A program made the position numbers and the translations under genes. From Ichthyophonus hoferi (Eukaryota > Opisthokonta > Ichthyosporea > Ichthyophonida > Ichthyophonidae), in contig NAOQ01000019.1 of assembly GCA_002751075.1 (NCBI GenBank), forward strand, positions 252,089-307,931: a stretch of 55,843 nt of DNA, in the 5' to 3' direction. Below, piece by piece: positions 1 to 15,100 of this stretch. How positions within the stretch are numbered: position 1 is the first letter of the stretch; each line of letters begins with the position of its first letter. The notes under the pieces are model-generated. The model saw only the letters and a list, made by a program, of their open reading frames with translations. It was not told the origin of the DNA and did not search any database.

Positions 1-145
1 GTTGCATTACAGAACAGGTCATCTATAAATAATTTACGGAAAATAAACACATAATTGGTTAGTAAAAATTAATAGAGAAACACCTGATAGAAAAGTTAGG
101 TGTAGGGCTTAGGATATGATTGAAATTCTGCTGCTGCTGCTCCAG
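1..145. other. Sequence 3' of the CLC stop codon
   Basis: Presumed 3' UTR and flank of the channel gene (stop TGA at 146-148). No AATAAA or ATTAAA signal is visible on the minus strand here, so the polyadenylation site is probably further left. Confidence 0.5.
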
Positions 146-3100
146 TCATAGCTTTTGCTTCTGGGTCTCTATAATCAGCATTTCCTTGGTCACCAATCCT
201 GCATACCCCACCCTAATTAATACATACAACACTGCCTCCCATATGAGGTGCACATGCATACATATATTTTAAAATGTAAAAGTACTTGCTTGTATGGATA
301 AATTAATGAAAGTAAAGATGAAAGTGGGAGAGAACGATAAATGTAATTATGATTACCTCGCAACTGGCCAAACCGAGTGACTAAAACAAAGGGCGTTCGT
401 AACATAGTAAACAGGTAGTGCAGCTGTGATAGTGCCATGTGCTCACCCACCTGGGACAATAACAGTGAAAAAAAAAAAAAAAAAATTCTTCATGTTTGTT
501 CCTTTTTTATTCTCAAATATTTCATAGCGGATCTACCTGTATGTCATTATAGTTATTTAATCATTAATCATAATCATACATTTTCCGCCTTAATATTACT
601 AGTGGTCAAATTTCTTCAGGCTACAACTTTCACCCAACACATGTCTCCAACTAATATCCACGTCCTAGCCGTGTACACCTCAGGTTTTCCTAGGGTGTTA
701 TGTGCGTGGAAAGGGGTTATAGATCATACGTTTTACAAATAAAATGTATTCAAATAACAATTGATTTACGACCGCAAAAAAAAAAGTAGTATACACAATT
801 TATTTGGAATGTGTATTATTTCTACTTATATGTTTATAGACATGTGCCATCTTATGCTTGTTCACACACCTGTGGGTATAGATGTCCACTTACACGAGTA
901 TATAAATTGATAGACATAAGGGGACTTAGTGATAGAGCTATATTGCATATGTAGGCATACAAAAAACACACTCAAAGCTAATCAGACAAAAACATATGTA
1001 TAAAATCACCGGCAAAACCGATATAGAAAAAGAGAAAATGAAGATGAAAGAGATAAACAAGCAAGAAAAAAGAGGAAGGCTAACAAAAAAAAGAGATAAC
1101 GGAAAAGAAAGAAAGAAAGAAGTAAAAGGGACAAAGAGTAACCTGAAGTGGTGAGAGATCAATAAAGTTCTGAAGGTCCTGGTAGAGGTCAACCTCATTA
1201 AAAAGTTGATGGATACTATCCTGTTAGGAAAGCATCATATTAGGTTTTAATATAATATTCATGCCACCACATTAAAGAGGTCCTTAGAGGACAGGTTTAT
1301 ATTGTTTAGCACAAATTAGGATTGGAAAATACAATATTTATGCCTACATATACTTTTTACATTAGTTTTTTCACTTTTCCTTTCCTTCCACGTCCTACCG
1401 GTTATACATACTTGGGAAAAATTAAAAGACACGAGCTATTGACTTAGATCCCGGTTAGTGCACCTACATATCCATCTGCTTGCATCTCTACACACTCTTA
1501 TACAAGAGTGCATAAAAGAAGGATATAATAATAAATACCCATACCCATCCACGCAGATGAACAACATACCACAGGAATATTATAGGCATTTGTCCCTGAG
1601 CGAGACTTGAAGGGAGATATACCGTTTTGATGTAGCTGTATTATATATACATACAGTACAGGTGAATGAGTAGCGTACAGATGTTATGTATTTGTTAAAG
1701 ATCATTTTATTGTACCATTTTATCATATTTATTTGAATGCTTGTAACTTTTGACATTCTAAATAATATTTGGCAGGGAACACTTTGTTGTTTCTTATACA
1801 ACCAAGGACTTTATTCATGGATAGCTGCAAAATAAAAACAAAAAAAAACAGGAAGAAGAAGAAAATGGTTCCAACTTTAAAGAAACATCCAATATATATA
1901 TATTGTTTAAAGTATGGAAATAGAGATAAAGAGATACAATGAGATGTATACGTGAACTAATGCAGTCTATATTAGGATTTCATACAGAGAAAAGGAACAT
2001 ATATACATATAAACACCTATATAGTGACAGATGCCAAATAGGACAATAGTTCCATATGTTTATATATATATGTATGTATACATAGAAATGAATATACATA
2101 TTTACGTATCTGTACATATAAATGCATAGTTGTTTATGCACCTATGCAAAACCATTATTTTTTTATAGGCAACAATAACAAACAATATAGCATACAACAT
2201 ACATGCATACACATACATGTATCTGTGTTGTTGGTTCATTGCTATCTCTCCAGAAATCTAATCCGGCAGGAATGGTATCTTTACTTTCCTTATGAGGGAG
2301 ACCATTTTCTTGTACACCCTCTGTTACTATGAGTATCGTGCTACATGTTAGGCCTATGGTCAGGTTATGAACGAGGCCTCTTATATGGAACATCTAGAAA
2401 AATATTACCGGAGACATAAATCTAAATACTAATTGCTGGAAAGGATGGATTTATGTATAACATTAAATATTTTTAATTAACTTAGGCAATTCTTTTTAGA
2501 TATTTACAAACATATACACGCGTATACCTACACTGGACTTTGTGTGATTCCCATAGATAGGACACAGAAACATAAGAATACAACATGCATACCATGCAAG
2601 CCTTACCATCGCGAGTAACGACGTCTTCTTTCTCTTGTTTGATTAATAGGTGCATATCATTTCCACTATAAACTGTGTTATTATTGCTATTAAGATTATA
2701 CATACTAGCAGGCCTTGGTAACCCCCGACTATCTATATTCTTATCACTATGCCTATTCAACCGTTTCTTCCTTTCGTCATTACCATGACTACCGTTATTA
2801 TGAGAGCTGTTCCTTACAATTACGCTCTCCTTTGAATGCTGGGATGTGGTTCTACGGATAACTGTATCAGGAGCATTAAAACACCACATATCAATTGACT
2901 CATGTCCATTAACCGTCCTACAATGTACAAGGTCCATTTCATTATCTAGTAGTTCCATATCATCTTGCTCAGTGACACATGTAAGTTCTCTTTGTGTGGT
3001 GTGTGACCTGACCATTCGTGTATTATCCCTAACCCTGTCTGAACCACTATGATAGGGTACATGTTTTGACTGACTTGTATTGGCCTTATATGTTGAAGTA

Positions 3101-6100
3101 GATGTGCCATGCAATAAAACATTTCTTAGAAATAATCTCATGTAGGTGGGTAAGCCGGTGGGTTTATGTTTATCCCTGGTAGGGGTACCAGGTTTTGACA
3201 CGTCTATAACGGAGAATCGTCCAGACATTGTCTTGGAGACTGGTTGTGGGGCTAGGTGAGGGTCTATCTCTTTACTTCCATCTTCCACATATGAGTCTCT
3301 AGTGGCGATTGTAGTGGTGGAACAGTAAGAGTGTAAAGGTAATGATGGAGATGATAGAGATGTCACCACTATATCATTGTCTGCAGTAGTGCTGAATGAC
3401 TCGCCCCTGCGTGCATTGTTGTCTTTATATTGGCTATCATGGGATGAAGGCTTTGTGTTGAAAAATAACCCCTCGTTACATCCAGAACTGAGGAAGGTCC
3501 CTATGTTATTAATAAGTTGCAAGACAATAGCACGGTTATAATTGGGGAGACTTAAGATAGATTAACTATCATGGTTTTTCTTATAAGTTGTGCGGACTCA
3601 AAATGCTAAGGTAATGCAAGGAATTAGATCTTACCTTAAATGCATGCTTTACTTATGAATATAAGTGTAAAAAGAACATACATACAAAAATTCCCAGAGA
3701 AAAATAAATAAACAAAAACATCACTTTAATTGAAAATAATAATAATAACAGATGAGAAATGAGCTTAGATAAGGAAAAAAGATAGGCAGGTTGCAGGAAA
3801 GAGATGTAATACACAGAGAAGGAGTGTGGACACTATAGATGGAAGGGGCATAGGTGGGCGATGAAGTTAGAGTTCGTAAGGTTTATGGGTACAATACAAA
3901 GGGTAGAAGGATAGTAAAACCAAGTAAAGGAAAAAAGAGTACAATGTTAAAGAATATTGGAAAAGAAGTGAAACTCCAAACTAATGTACATATACATATA
4001 TTTGATACACCGTAGCTTTCATGACTGGTTACCCTCACCTCTATGCGCGAGTGTGCATAATGATATCCATGTCATATATCATATCAAAACATATTAATTC
4101 ACTATAGTTAGTATTCTACCCAGTTACACAAAAAAAACAATTGTTCACTGAACTGCTCCTTTAGTAATACACACACGCATCTACTTTGTTCTATATTAGA
4201 GTCAAGTTTCCTCCAGAGAAATGATTGCTATTAAAGTCTTGTATTCTACTAAGAGTTATGTAACAAACTCAATTCAGCGTTCACATATTCTCCTATAGAA
4301 GCATAGCTTCTACAACTTTTATCACTACAATAAAATCTGTCTCTATATAAGAGGTATAAAATATTTATTTTTATTTAATTCATTGGCCTTAGCCATAATA
4401 TAATTGATGTTGAGTTACCATTATAACTTTATTAATTTTATTAACATACCAATTATGGATTATGCCATTTAACATAGAAAGAGCTAATGGCCCCACAACA
4501 TCAACACATTTTAGCATTTAGATATATATCCGCTCTACATACGCAACAATACCCATTGTATATTTACACAAAATAACCTTGAATCTAATTGAGGTGTAGC
4601 CTTGTAACGTCTTATTCTCAGACTATCTGCAAGGAGCATACATATTTTAGCAGTTATAGTGTAAGCATTACATCACCAATTTTGTTTTCTCTTTCTCTTT
4701 CAAATTCTTATTCCAGTTATCTTATTCTTGTTATTATTATTATTACATTATTAATCAACCCTTTCAAGTTCTGTTAAATCAACCTAACTATCTCTCTCCC
4801 TCTCTGTATAACCTTTCTGTGTCATTTACTGATAAGCAAACATAGATTTGAAATGAGAAGTCGCCATATATTTATGTGCATAGTTGGCTTTCCAGATTAA
4901 TCTTCTGTTTTAATAGGAAGATATTGTCATACTAAACCAAGAATACAAAAAGGTTCATCTACATTTTAAACCGAGACAATTAAAATAAAGGTGCCATTAG
5001 GTTTGACTTAAGGTGTATAATTATCTGCCTCAGGAACCATTACAACAAGTGTAGACTGATATATATATATAAATTTAAGGTAAATAAAAAGGATAAGGAG
5101 GGAGTTAGAAGAGGAGGGATAGGATATATATATATGGAGTAAAAGAAAGAAGGAGAGAGGAAAGAAAAAGAGAAAAGCATGCAACACCACACCTTGGGAC
5201 GAATGGCCATTAAATAAACATTCATTACTCTCACCCCCACATGATTTACTCAGAGGAAACTGCCTTACAGCTAAGCGCGGGGTAACATGGCCCTAATCAT
5301 ATTTAACACGAAACACAGCCCGTCCCCGACTATAAGTCAGTGGTATAACTTGATTGTAGCTGATATATCCTTGCACTTTCCCTTTTGGTGAGTTAATTTG
5401 GCCGTGAAATTCGTATTCTTCTACCTTTATGGTGTATCTATTTGCTTATATATGACTACATATTTATCTGGCCACTCATTCTTGTGGTTTTATATTTTCC
5501 ACTTTAGCCTCAAGGTATATATATATACCTACCCAACACCCAAAGGTACATTCCAGACGCTATTGTATGCACATTATTAATACATAGATTAATATATTTA
5601 TATTATGTCAAGATTCATACTTACATAGAAACCCATCAATATGCATCCGCTCACATATATATACGATACGTACACACACATTAGTTCATATAAATTTTGA
5701 CCCCTATTTCTATACGCAATACTCTATCTACATCACCCACCACTTTTAGACTCTCATTAGAGGTTGTATCCGTAACAGTTTGGGAACGAGAAAGGTCAGC
5801 CAAGCTAAGGCCTAATGGGGCAAGGGCAATCTGGGTGCAAAAGGATAACATGGTACGTAGGGATAACCTATAGATATATATAGTGAAGGTATATATTAGA
5901 GTGTTTGTGCATGACTTTGTACGTATGATTATATATGTATTAATGTGTTTATGCATTTATTTGTATATGGGTATACATATTAACATAAACTATGCCATTT
6001 AGGTTTCTAGAGTATATTTCTGTACACATCGGCTTGTACATACATAGATTTTTATATATATTTATGCACATTAGTTATGAGGATTTATGTCATGCATACA

Positions 6101-6148
6101 TACACAGACACACACACATATGTACAGGGCTGACCAATATAATGCACG

Positions 6149-6180
<32 letters not shown>

Positions 6181-9100
6181 TGGTTGGCCTATCCACCTAC
6201 ATCCCCGTAATACAAGAACACCCAAGTTCATTTTTTTTTCTATCATATCATATTAACTATATGCATTATATCAACTCTTTTCAGACCAGTTTTCTCTTAC
6301 TGTATTCACCTATCATACCTCTTGTCCATCTCATGGTATCCAATCACCTTTAGGTATGCCTCAACCAATCGTTCTAGTGACTCTCTAGTAACTATACCCA
6401 ATAGGAGTCTATTGTCAAAGTTGTCCACCAATGGGAACGATTCCATATGACTAGAGTCAGAAGTACGTAGAAGTTTTACTAGTTTATAGTAAGTGGTGCG
6501 CCGCTCCTAACACGATCAACATGTATGTATATGTGTATTGTATGTGTATGGGAATAGCAAGTGGGGATGGAAAGAAATAGTACATGTAAGTATGTATGTC
6601 CGATGTATGAATGCGCAGAAATAAGCAAATAGGTATTCCACTAAGGCAGTAAAGTAGAAAAACAAGTACTAATACATATCTATATGCATAGGATTGTTCC
6701 ACAGTGTGTACATACTGTTTTATTGTTTTAAGAAGTGAATCAATCAATTTCTGTTTAGGAACTCTTTGTTTTTTAATACATGAAAAGTTTATTATGAAGT
6801 ATTCCAATCTCATATTTTGAAACCAATTATCAAACAAACTAAATTAATATTGATACCACTTGGCAGTGGTGACTGGGGTGGTTGTGTATAAGGGGAATAA
6901 TGGAGTTTAGTTGGGGTACTATCCTATATACAATGTCTAGAATACACATTAGTACATATGCCATACCACAGATATATCTAGAGTAAAATACAAACCACAC
7001 AGGCCACGTTCTGGGCCATAATGTCCTTAGCTTGAGTGTTTTTAAATGTACAAGCTGGGAGATAGGGTAGTCCTTTTGCCTTCCTGAGCATCGTGAAGAT
7101 ATCATCTGTCAATAGCTTGGCTACCATATAGCCTATATACATATATATGTGTACATGTATATGTATACGTAAATATATAATGTGTATGTAGGAATGGATG
7201 CATTATTGCCAGAAAAGGGTGAAAGTGTATGAGTATGTATACCTGTATGAGGGTATTCAACAGGATGACAGCCTGATTTATATAAAATGTAACAGTTATG
7301 TCTGTCTCACCCACGAGATATGTGCTATGACAGTTTCGTATTATAATGCTTAACGTTTTAACCGTACCATAGACGTATAGCATCAGTAATGAACCCTTCA
7401 ATATAAAAGCATTGGTAGATACACACACAAATAGAGCTAAGTCTCAATATAAAATTAACACAGTGAAAATATAGCATGGCACATATCTTTACATATCTAC
7501 AAATATGGATAAATTATATATTATTAAATCAACAAACATACCCATAGCCCCCAGCTGTATACCTGAACACTACAGCTCTATATCCATACTCCTACTCTAT
7601 TTCATAAACCATTTCCCCTTTGGACAACATGCCAGGATACTAACTTATCACCGTAGCTACTAGAACTGGCCCAATATACAGTATGAGATTCTGAGTGATT
7701 TCAAATGCGATTACAGCACTAGAAAGACTACATGTGCCACCTGCGGTAAAGGCTGCAGCCCCAACTGTAGCATACCTAAGACGTTGGGTTAGTCAACTAT
7801 GGATATATATTGTAGTTAGATATATTAGACATATAGGAACATATATATCCATACACGGATATATATATATATATATGTACATATATGCACACATACATAC
7901 ACGCATATGTACACGTAAATATGAACATACATAATACTCGACAGAAAATAATATTGCACAAAAATACGCAAGGACCATAATGAAATCCAATGTTGAGAAA
8001 AAATAAAATTAACAAAAACATTATGGCCAAGGACCCTGCTTTATTTGCAAACGATAAAGCTAACTAGATAGACACACTAATCATGAATGCATATTGAATT
8101 TGACTTAAAATAGGTATAAGTACAGGCTTATGAAAAATACCATATATGTGCATGTATATGTATTATATATATAACTATAGTGCGTTATATTTCTAAGTAT
8201 AATACATTATATATATATGTATATGTATATTATGTTAAATACACATAGTGTGTTATGTGTATATGTATAAGGCATTACATATATACGTATATATAAATAT
8301 AATATAAATTATGTATGAATATAAATATAAGTTATACATGAAATTCAATATATAATATTATTACAAATAAGTTGTAATACATCTATGTATGTGGTATTAT
8401 TTATATCAATATAATGTAGTATATGCAGATCGACCTCCACTGTTTTTTTAGGACTAACCGACCTGTTACTACAATTAAGACTTACATTCCTGGAAGTATT
8501 CCATGATTTGGAAATGATAGAACCAAAACCTCACTGTACGGGCAAGGCAAGGATGAGAAAGGGACTGTATCTATCTGTATGTATCTCCTACATTACTCCA
8601 TTACCACTTTCTCTCACATATAGATGCACTTAAATATATATATTCACCAAGATACATATGCAGGCACACACATATATGTACATATGCCTATATCTTCATA
8701 ATCACGTAATCTACGTACGTATACGTACACACATATCTACCTCTTCCTCTTTCTATATATCAATTGAGGTATATCATTATCAAATAATATATGTATTTAT
8801 ATAGATATACACGTATGGGCGCATAGTTTTATTTTATGGGTATATTTTATCTATCTTTAAAATCTTTTCTCCCTCTCTATACCTATTTAACATCTTTTCT
8901 CTGCCTTGGCAATAGTAATTTGCAGCAGAGTGGTGGATACATTACTGTCAAAAGTAATCATTCAACATCAAACCAAATCTCCTCTATTATTTATATCTGC
9001 CTAAATGACCATGCCATGCATGTGTGCCAATGGTGTAAACCACCCATGTGCGCACTATGTCATCTACTGAAATAGCCTGGTTAAAATCAAATACTTAAAA

Positions 9101-12100
9101 AAATCCGCAGACCCCACTTCTCACACTATCTTTAAATATACCTTAAGTATAACATGAACACATTGCAGTCACACACACACAGTTACATCTAATGCATACC
9201 CAAATAAACGGCCCAATGTTGCCCCCATAGCAAATAAAGGAATAAATACGCCCGAGGGCACCTGCCACGGTGTAGGGGTTTAGTTATATATATTGCTTAG
9301 TGGAGGACCTATAATATCACATGTTCAAATTTCTAGTTATGCTGATACGGTCAAGTAATGAGCTTTTCCTGATGTTTATATTGTGTGCTCTATTATGACT
9401 ATTGTAGCTATCTATTTACATTCTTATCTTCCTTAGGTGCATACATTTGCTTCTTTTTTTTTAGTTATATTGTGAATGTATTAGAAGTCACAATGAATAT
9501 AGTTTGATGTAATCATTATTTGTTATATATGATATTGTAAACAACATACATTATTGCTTTGGCTTACAAAGTAATTAGAAGAGGATAGTGAAACCTTATT
9601 GTTTTATTCCAATATAGTTCGGGAAAGGAAGTATGAAATAAACAAACTACAACATAGTCACCAGAGAGCAGGAAAAAATTATTTAGACAGACAAGAAAAA
9701 ATACAAACATAAAATACAAGCGGCTTGGGAAAGAAAAAAGTTATGTAAAGATAGTAATTGATTTACAACAAAGCAGTGCTATGGCAAGAAAAAGAATAAT
9801 AAAAATAGAGTAATAGTAATAGAGGCATAGTAGCTGAGTAATAGAAAAACTGAGAAATGTAATAGACATAGACAGGAGAGAACATCATGCATAGCAATAA
9901 AAGTATATTTAGACTAATAGTGATATGCATGAGGGGCGAACACCCACAGCCAGAGTGACTGTTACACCAGTCAGTAGTAGGCGTATGACAAACAAGACAG
10001 GTAGGTTTATATATATACTTCTATTACACCAGTCATCAGCGTTTAAGGTTCCTGATGGGGCCGTGCAGATATCCTTCCTGTTCAGAAGTGGGATAAGTAC
10101 AAGAAGTATAGCACTGCATATTAGACAAACCTCCAATAGATTTGCAAATACACATACATACGCACATATATACATATATACATATATACATACATATATG
10201 AACCTATGCATACACCCATACATGCACTCATACGTATATATATATATATATATATATACATATGTGCATATGTGCGTACACACATACGCATATATTGTCA
10301 TGCGAATATTCATTTCTATAGAAGCACATATATATAATATCCACACAAATGAGCACAACGCTTCATCAAGACACTAACACATTATTGTAAATGTGCATAT
10401 CTAACCAATACAGATTGCAATACACCAGGTACGTTACCACAGCGGCCTACTAATACTCATACCATCACTTGATATATATTACAATTAAATGACATACGTT
10501 TATTAAAATTTAAAATTCACCGTCATCATCCTCCACTGGTACACTCTTTCTATATTGTAGATTTTAATTAACTTACATGTAAAAGAGATCATGGACTTGC
10601 TGTAGCAGGTTTAATTGCGAAAAACGTCCCGGAAAAAAAAATAGTGTGCTGGAAATAACACTGACCCAGCCCTAGATAGAGGGAGGCGGACTTAGTCATA
10701 GTAATAATAATAGTAGTAATGATAATGATAATGACTGCAAGGTCTATATACCCATCTACCCTAATCCACCCGACCTCAGTTCTCTTCCACCCTTATAGCC
10801 TAGAGACTATATCCTATAGGTGGCTTGACCTCTGTCCTTTTTATTACCCGCAATGTTCAAACTACAAGATACGAACATATATATTAACTATAACCATCTC
10901 TTCTCTTCAGTGTGACCTCTCATTGAAATTCAACAACTTTAATGTACACACACTATGTTTATTTATGCAGAATTCATATTAATATATACCTATATATATA
11001 TATATGTGCATATATCTACAGGGGTATATCTTTAGCCTCTAAAGAATGAAAACAGTTTTAATGGAGATATCTATCTATGCTAGTTATTATATTTTCTCAA
11101 TGGCAATAGTGCACATATTAATTGACACAGACTATCGGAAATATACATGTGTACTGGGTTTGTAAATGAAAAAGGTGAGATAAATAAATAGAGTAAAATA
11201 AAAATAAATCAAAAAAGAAAGAAAGAAGAAACTATATTGGAGGTTAATACGAAAGAGTGTAGGATAACATTAGAGGAAGAATAGAGAGTGAAAGAGAAAA
11301 AAGAAAAAGAAAAGGTAGGCCTGGAGAGAATAGATACATAGATATATAGTTAATAGAAATGGATAGTATATATAGTATAGAAAAAAATATAATTATTAGA
11401 AATAGGCAGTAAATATATAGTATAGAGAGATAGAATTAATAGAAAAAAATAGTATATATATAGTATCGAGAGATGATATTAGCGGAAAGAGATAGAATAC
11501 ATATAATAAATATAGAGAGAATTAATAGAAATAAATAGTATACATACTGCATAGAGATACGGGTTTCCTACTCGAAGCGCCCAAGTAGGTTCTGCACCTC
11601 CATATAGGCGGAAGGGCCAGCGCAACAGGACAAATTCTTGCTTCCAACGTATAAGTTTGATCCATTCTCGTGTATAAACACAAAAAATGGCTGCCTGCCA
11701 GAGACCTCTTATTTTATTGCAATGCACAAACCACACCAATTCCCCTTCCATGTCTCACTCACCCCCCTATATAATCTTTCTATTATATTTGCTCTTTCAC
11801 GGTTGATCTTGGCTCTCATTACACCCTTTCTCTCACTGTGTTTTTATTCTATATAAGTATTACTACCCTTTCTCCCACTCAAGCTACACATATATGCAGC
11901 ACACATGCATATGTATATGCCTTATCTGAGAACATCTTGAGATATATATACATCTATCCCCAGGAGTAATAAACCACAAGTACTCACAAGTGAACAGGCA
12001 AAAGTAGTGCAAAATTACTAAACCAATTTTTTTTAAAGTAATAAACTAAGGCATATACCGCAATATTAAGTTGATAACAATAAAAGGAGAAAACTTACCC

Positions 12101-15100
12101 CTACGCCACATAGGGCACCTAGTGCAGCAAATGCGATATACTCCAACCTCTGTGTACAGATTAGTTCCAGTTATTATAGGATAAAGTGTGTGCCAAATAA
12201 ACTTAGATCATTTATACTGCTAGTAGTAGGTCCGCTGGGAATAGTTAAACTTATAGCTTATAGAAGACGGCTATTATAACTAAACATTTTTGTACACTTA
12301 GAAGCCAGCAGTATAACTGCCTACAATCTATTCTTTGAGAAATTACAATTAACTGAAAGGGTTAGTTGAGTACGTTATAATTCTGGGTTTATGGTAAAGT
12401 CATGATTGATCCTTTGTAGGTATAAGATACATATATATATATATATATATAGTATTTGTAGGTCGAAATGGGCTTTAGGAGGGAAGCCTCAGTGAAGAAA
12501 TAAATTGCACATAAGCCAATCAAATGAGGAGTGGGATATGCCTTTTAGAGCATATCATGGGAATTCAACCAATAGCTTTCGCATAGTGCATATTGTTGTG
12601 TAAAGGGCTCATAAGAACCGTATACATTGTGTGGTATATTATTATAGCACACAGATCTATAACACGACCTATGACAATGAGGTCAGGGTCAATACCTTAC
12701 AGGGGAGCACCATAGGATGATGAGATGGTGAAAGGGGGTATGTACGTAGCGGCCATAATAAATTCAAAACATTTAGATTGGAAAGGATACAAACAACTAT
12801 TTTTACAGGTTCATTTACACCATACATTATTATGAGCATAATCACAACACAGTAAAGAAAAACCAAGTACATTAGGAAAACGGGAGTGTTAAGGAGCTTT
12901 CGATTTCTTTTTTTAAAGGGTGAAATCTGTACCCACATGTATATTGTAGGTTGGAGGAACAACAATAAAGAGAAGAGAGTGCTCACGGACCATATGCCAC
13001 ACAAAGGCACCTGTAACCCCAGTCATTAATCATTAGATTACTGTCAAGCTAATACTGATGTTTGCTACCCAATATAAGGGACTATTCCTATACCAATTCC
13101 AGGCTTTAACAAGTAACCAAAACGACACTATTAGGCAATGATATGATTAACAGGTCAGTCTTTTAGCAATAGATCAAATACCTAAAGATTATCCCATTAA
13201 CAAACACATACGTTTCGTATTCTCTTAGGACTCTAATTCATGTTTTATACGCAAGAACACATCCATAAATGCAGGCATATAAGCCTAATCAAGTATACTT
13301 CACATACAACATTACATTATCACTATCATCACACTTATACTCACCTACATGCACCCATATGCATACATATATACTTATATATATAATAAATACATAAATA
13401 CATACATACATACATACATACATACACACATACATACATACATACACACATAAGTACGTACGTACATATATATATATACACACACACATACATACATATA
13501 TGCATACATTTACATACATCGGGTCCCATAATACGTAAATCTACTCAGGCAGAAATTGACATTGAATTAAAGAAAAATATGACATGATGCAATAGACACC
13601 TACTATTATCAGAACGTATTAACTCATAGAAATACACACAGACATACCCGACACGGCAGCAACTACAGACTTGACATATGCGGAGAGCATGTAGTAGATG
13701 GCAGTCACTTCAATGCTAAACAGTACACCTCCTATGGGGGTTCCAAAAGTAGACGCTACCCCCACGGCAGTTGCAGCTGATAATATCTGTTCACTGTGTG
13801 TGTAGCCATTATAAGAGTTATGATAATGTTTAAAAAGTATAGTCAACATAATCATGTATGCCTTTAATAGAGTCTACCTTACCATTTCATTGCAATGATT
13901 TCAAAATCCTTTTATCATAGTATACTGGTAGGTTATTATATATATCAATGTGGTAAAAGCTGAAACAGTTGGTCTGGTTCTTTGTAATTTATAATAATCT
14001 TGTCACAATATCACAAACTATGAGATGGCAATAATGAAAATAAATAAATAACATAAGAAAGAGAGGATACAAAAAAGTGACAAGAGTGGAAGAACAAAAG
14101 GAAAAAGAGAGGTAAAATTATAATGGAGGAGAATGGAGAGGGTGTGGAGGAGAGTTTATAGTCAAGAAACCAAGGGAATCATTACCGGAGATATTGTTTG
14201 TAAGACCAATTTTTGAAATTTGGAAGACGGAGCATTTGCCATGCAATGGCAGCCGCTGTATGTACAAAGGCTCCTTCCTATGTGATATGGTCAGAGCATA
14301 GTCTATCTTAGGCAGAACACCGTACCTTGTATACTTGATTGTGGGTCACAGAAGGTTTGATTTTATATAGTGAAAATAATAGTATTATGCTTTATTATGG
14401 GGTAGCTAATATCTTCATGAGTTGCACATAATATATGTGCGCCTAACCAGATGTAGTTGGCACCTAGGATGAACAAAAAATCACAATCAACAATTGACTG
14501 CATGTAAACATGTAAAAATATACTGTCAAATTGTATTAACCTTTAAATAAATAGTTTAGTTCAGTCCAATCGATGCAATTGTTGATAAAACAAATTCCAG
14601 AACACTATAAACACACTGTCGCCATAGCTTAGTATGTGAGCAGTTAAAGTAATAAAGATATAATAAATGTAATAAATACTTCATAATGCAAATTAAAAGA
14701 TCCTGCTATGCTGTATGAACTTGTTTACAATCTAAACATTGTTTTTTCCGCCAATCAAGTTATGTTGAATAACTTATTTAACCATATTTGAGCCATAATT
14801 CCTATTGGTTATTTTATTATTGTATATTATCTATTACCATTAGGCGTATACAAAGGCGGAAAAATACCCATTCAAGATTACAATAATTCAAGTATATCTG
14901 TCTTAAGTGTAAAAAAGTTATAATTTTTCATCAACTGTAGGTGTGATGAAAGAGCTATATAGAGAAAGAACATGGTAGACATAAAATAGTATACTAACAA
15001 ATCTATATACCCTGTGTATGTATAGTGTTGAAAAGAATAAAAGTGTTTGTGTTTAAAAATAAACGGAAAGAAGGACACAGAATGGAAAAAAGCATAATAA

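Noticed and set aside
2482-2606. C-terminal extension of the long CLC linker frame
   Set aside because: It reads past a good gtaagg donor at 2606 into intron sequence. The spliced path to CBS2 keeps the frame.
5249-5333. Additional CLC exon between CBS1 and the linker
   Set aside because: An acceptor-like tatag and a gtaagg occur, but every frame between them meets a stop.
7102-7242. Read-through of CLC exon 7243-7272 as VYILIHFHPF...
   Set aside because: The family alignment puts LLTDDIFTMLRKAKGLPYLP directly after AVILLNTLIQ. The read-through enters AT repeats.
9925-10377. 150-codon plus-strand frame opposite the CLC exon 9948-10130
   Set aside because: It is antisense to a confirmed membrane exon and continues into microsatellite.
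13289-13529. Open frames rich in YVCMYVCM on the minus strand
   Set aside because: They come from the ATAC microsatellite and have no coding character.
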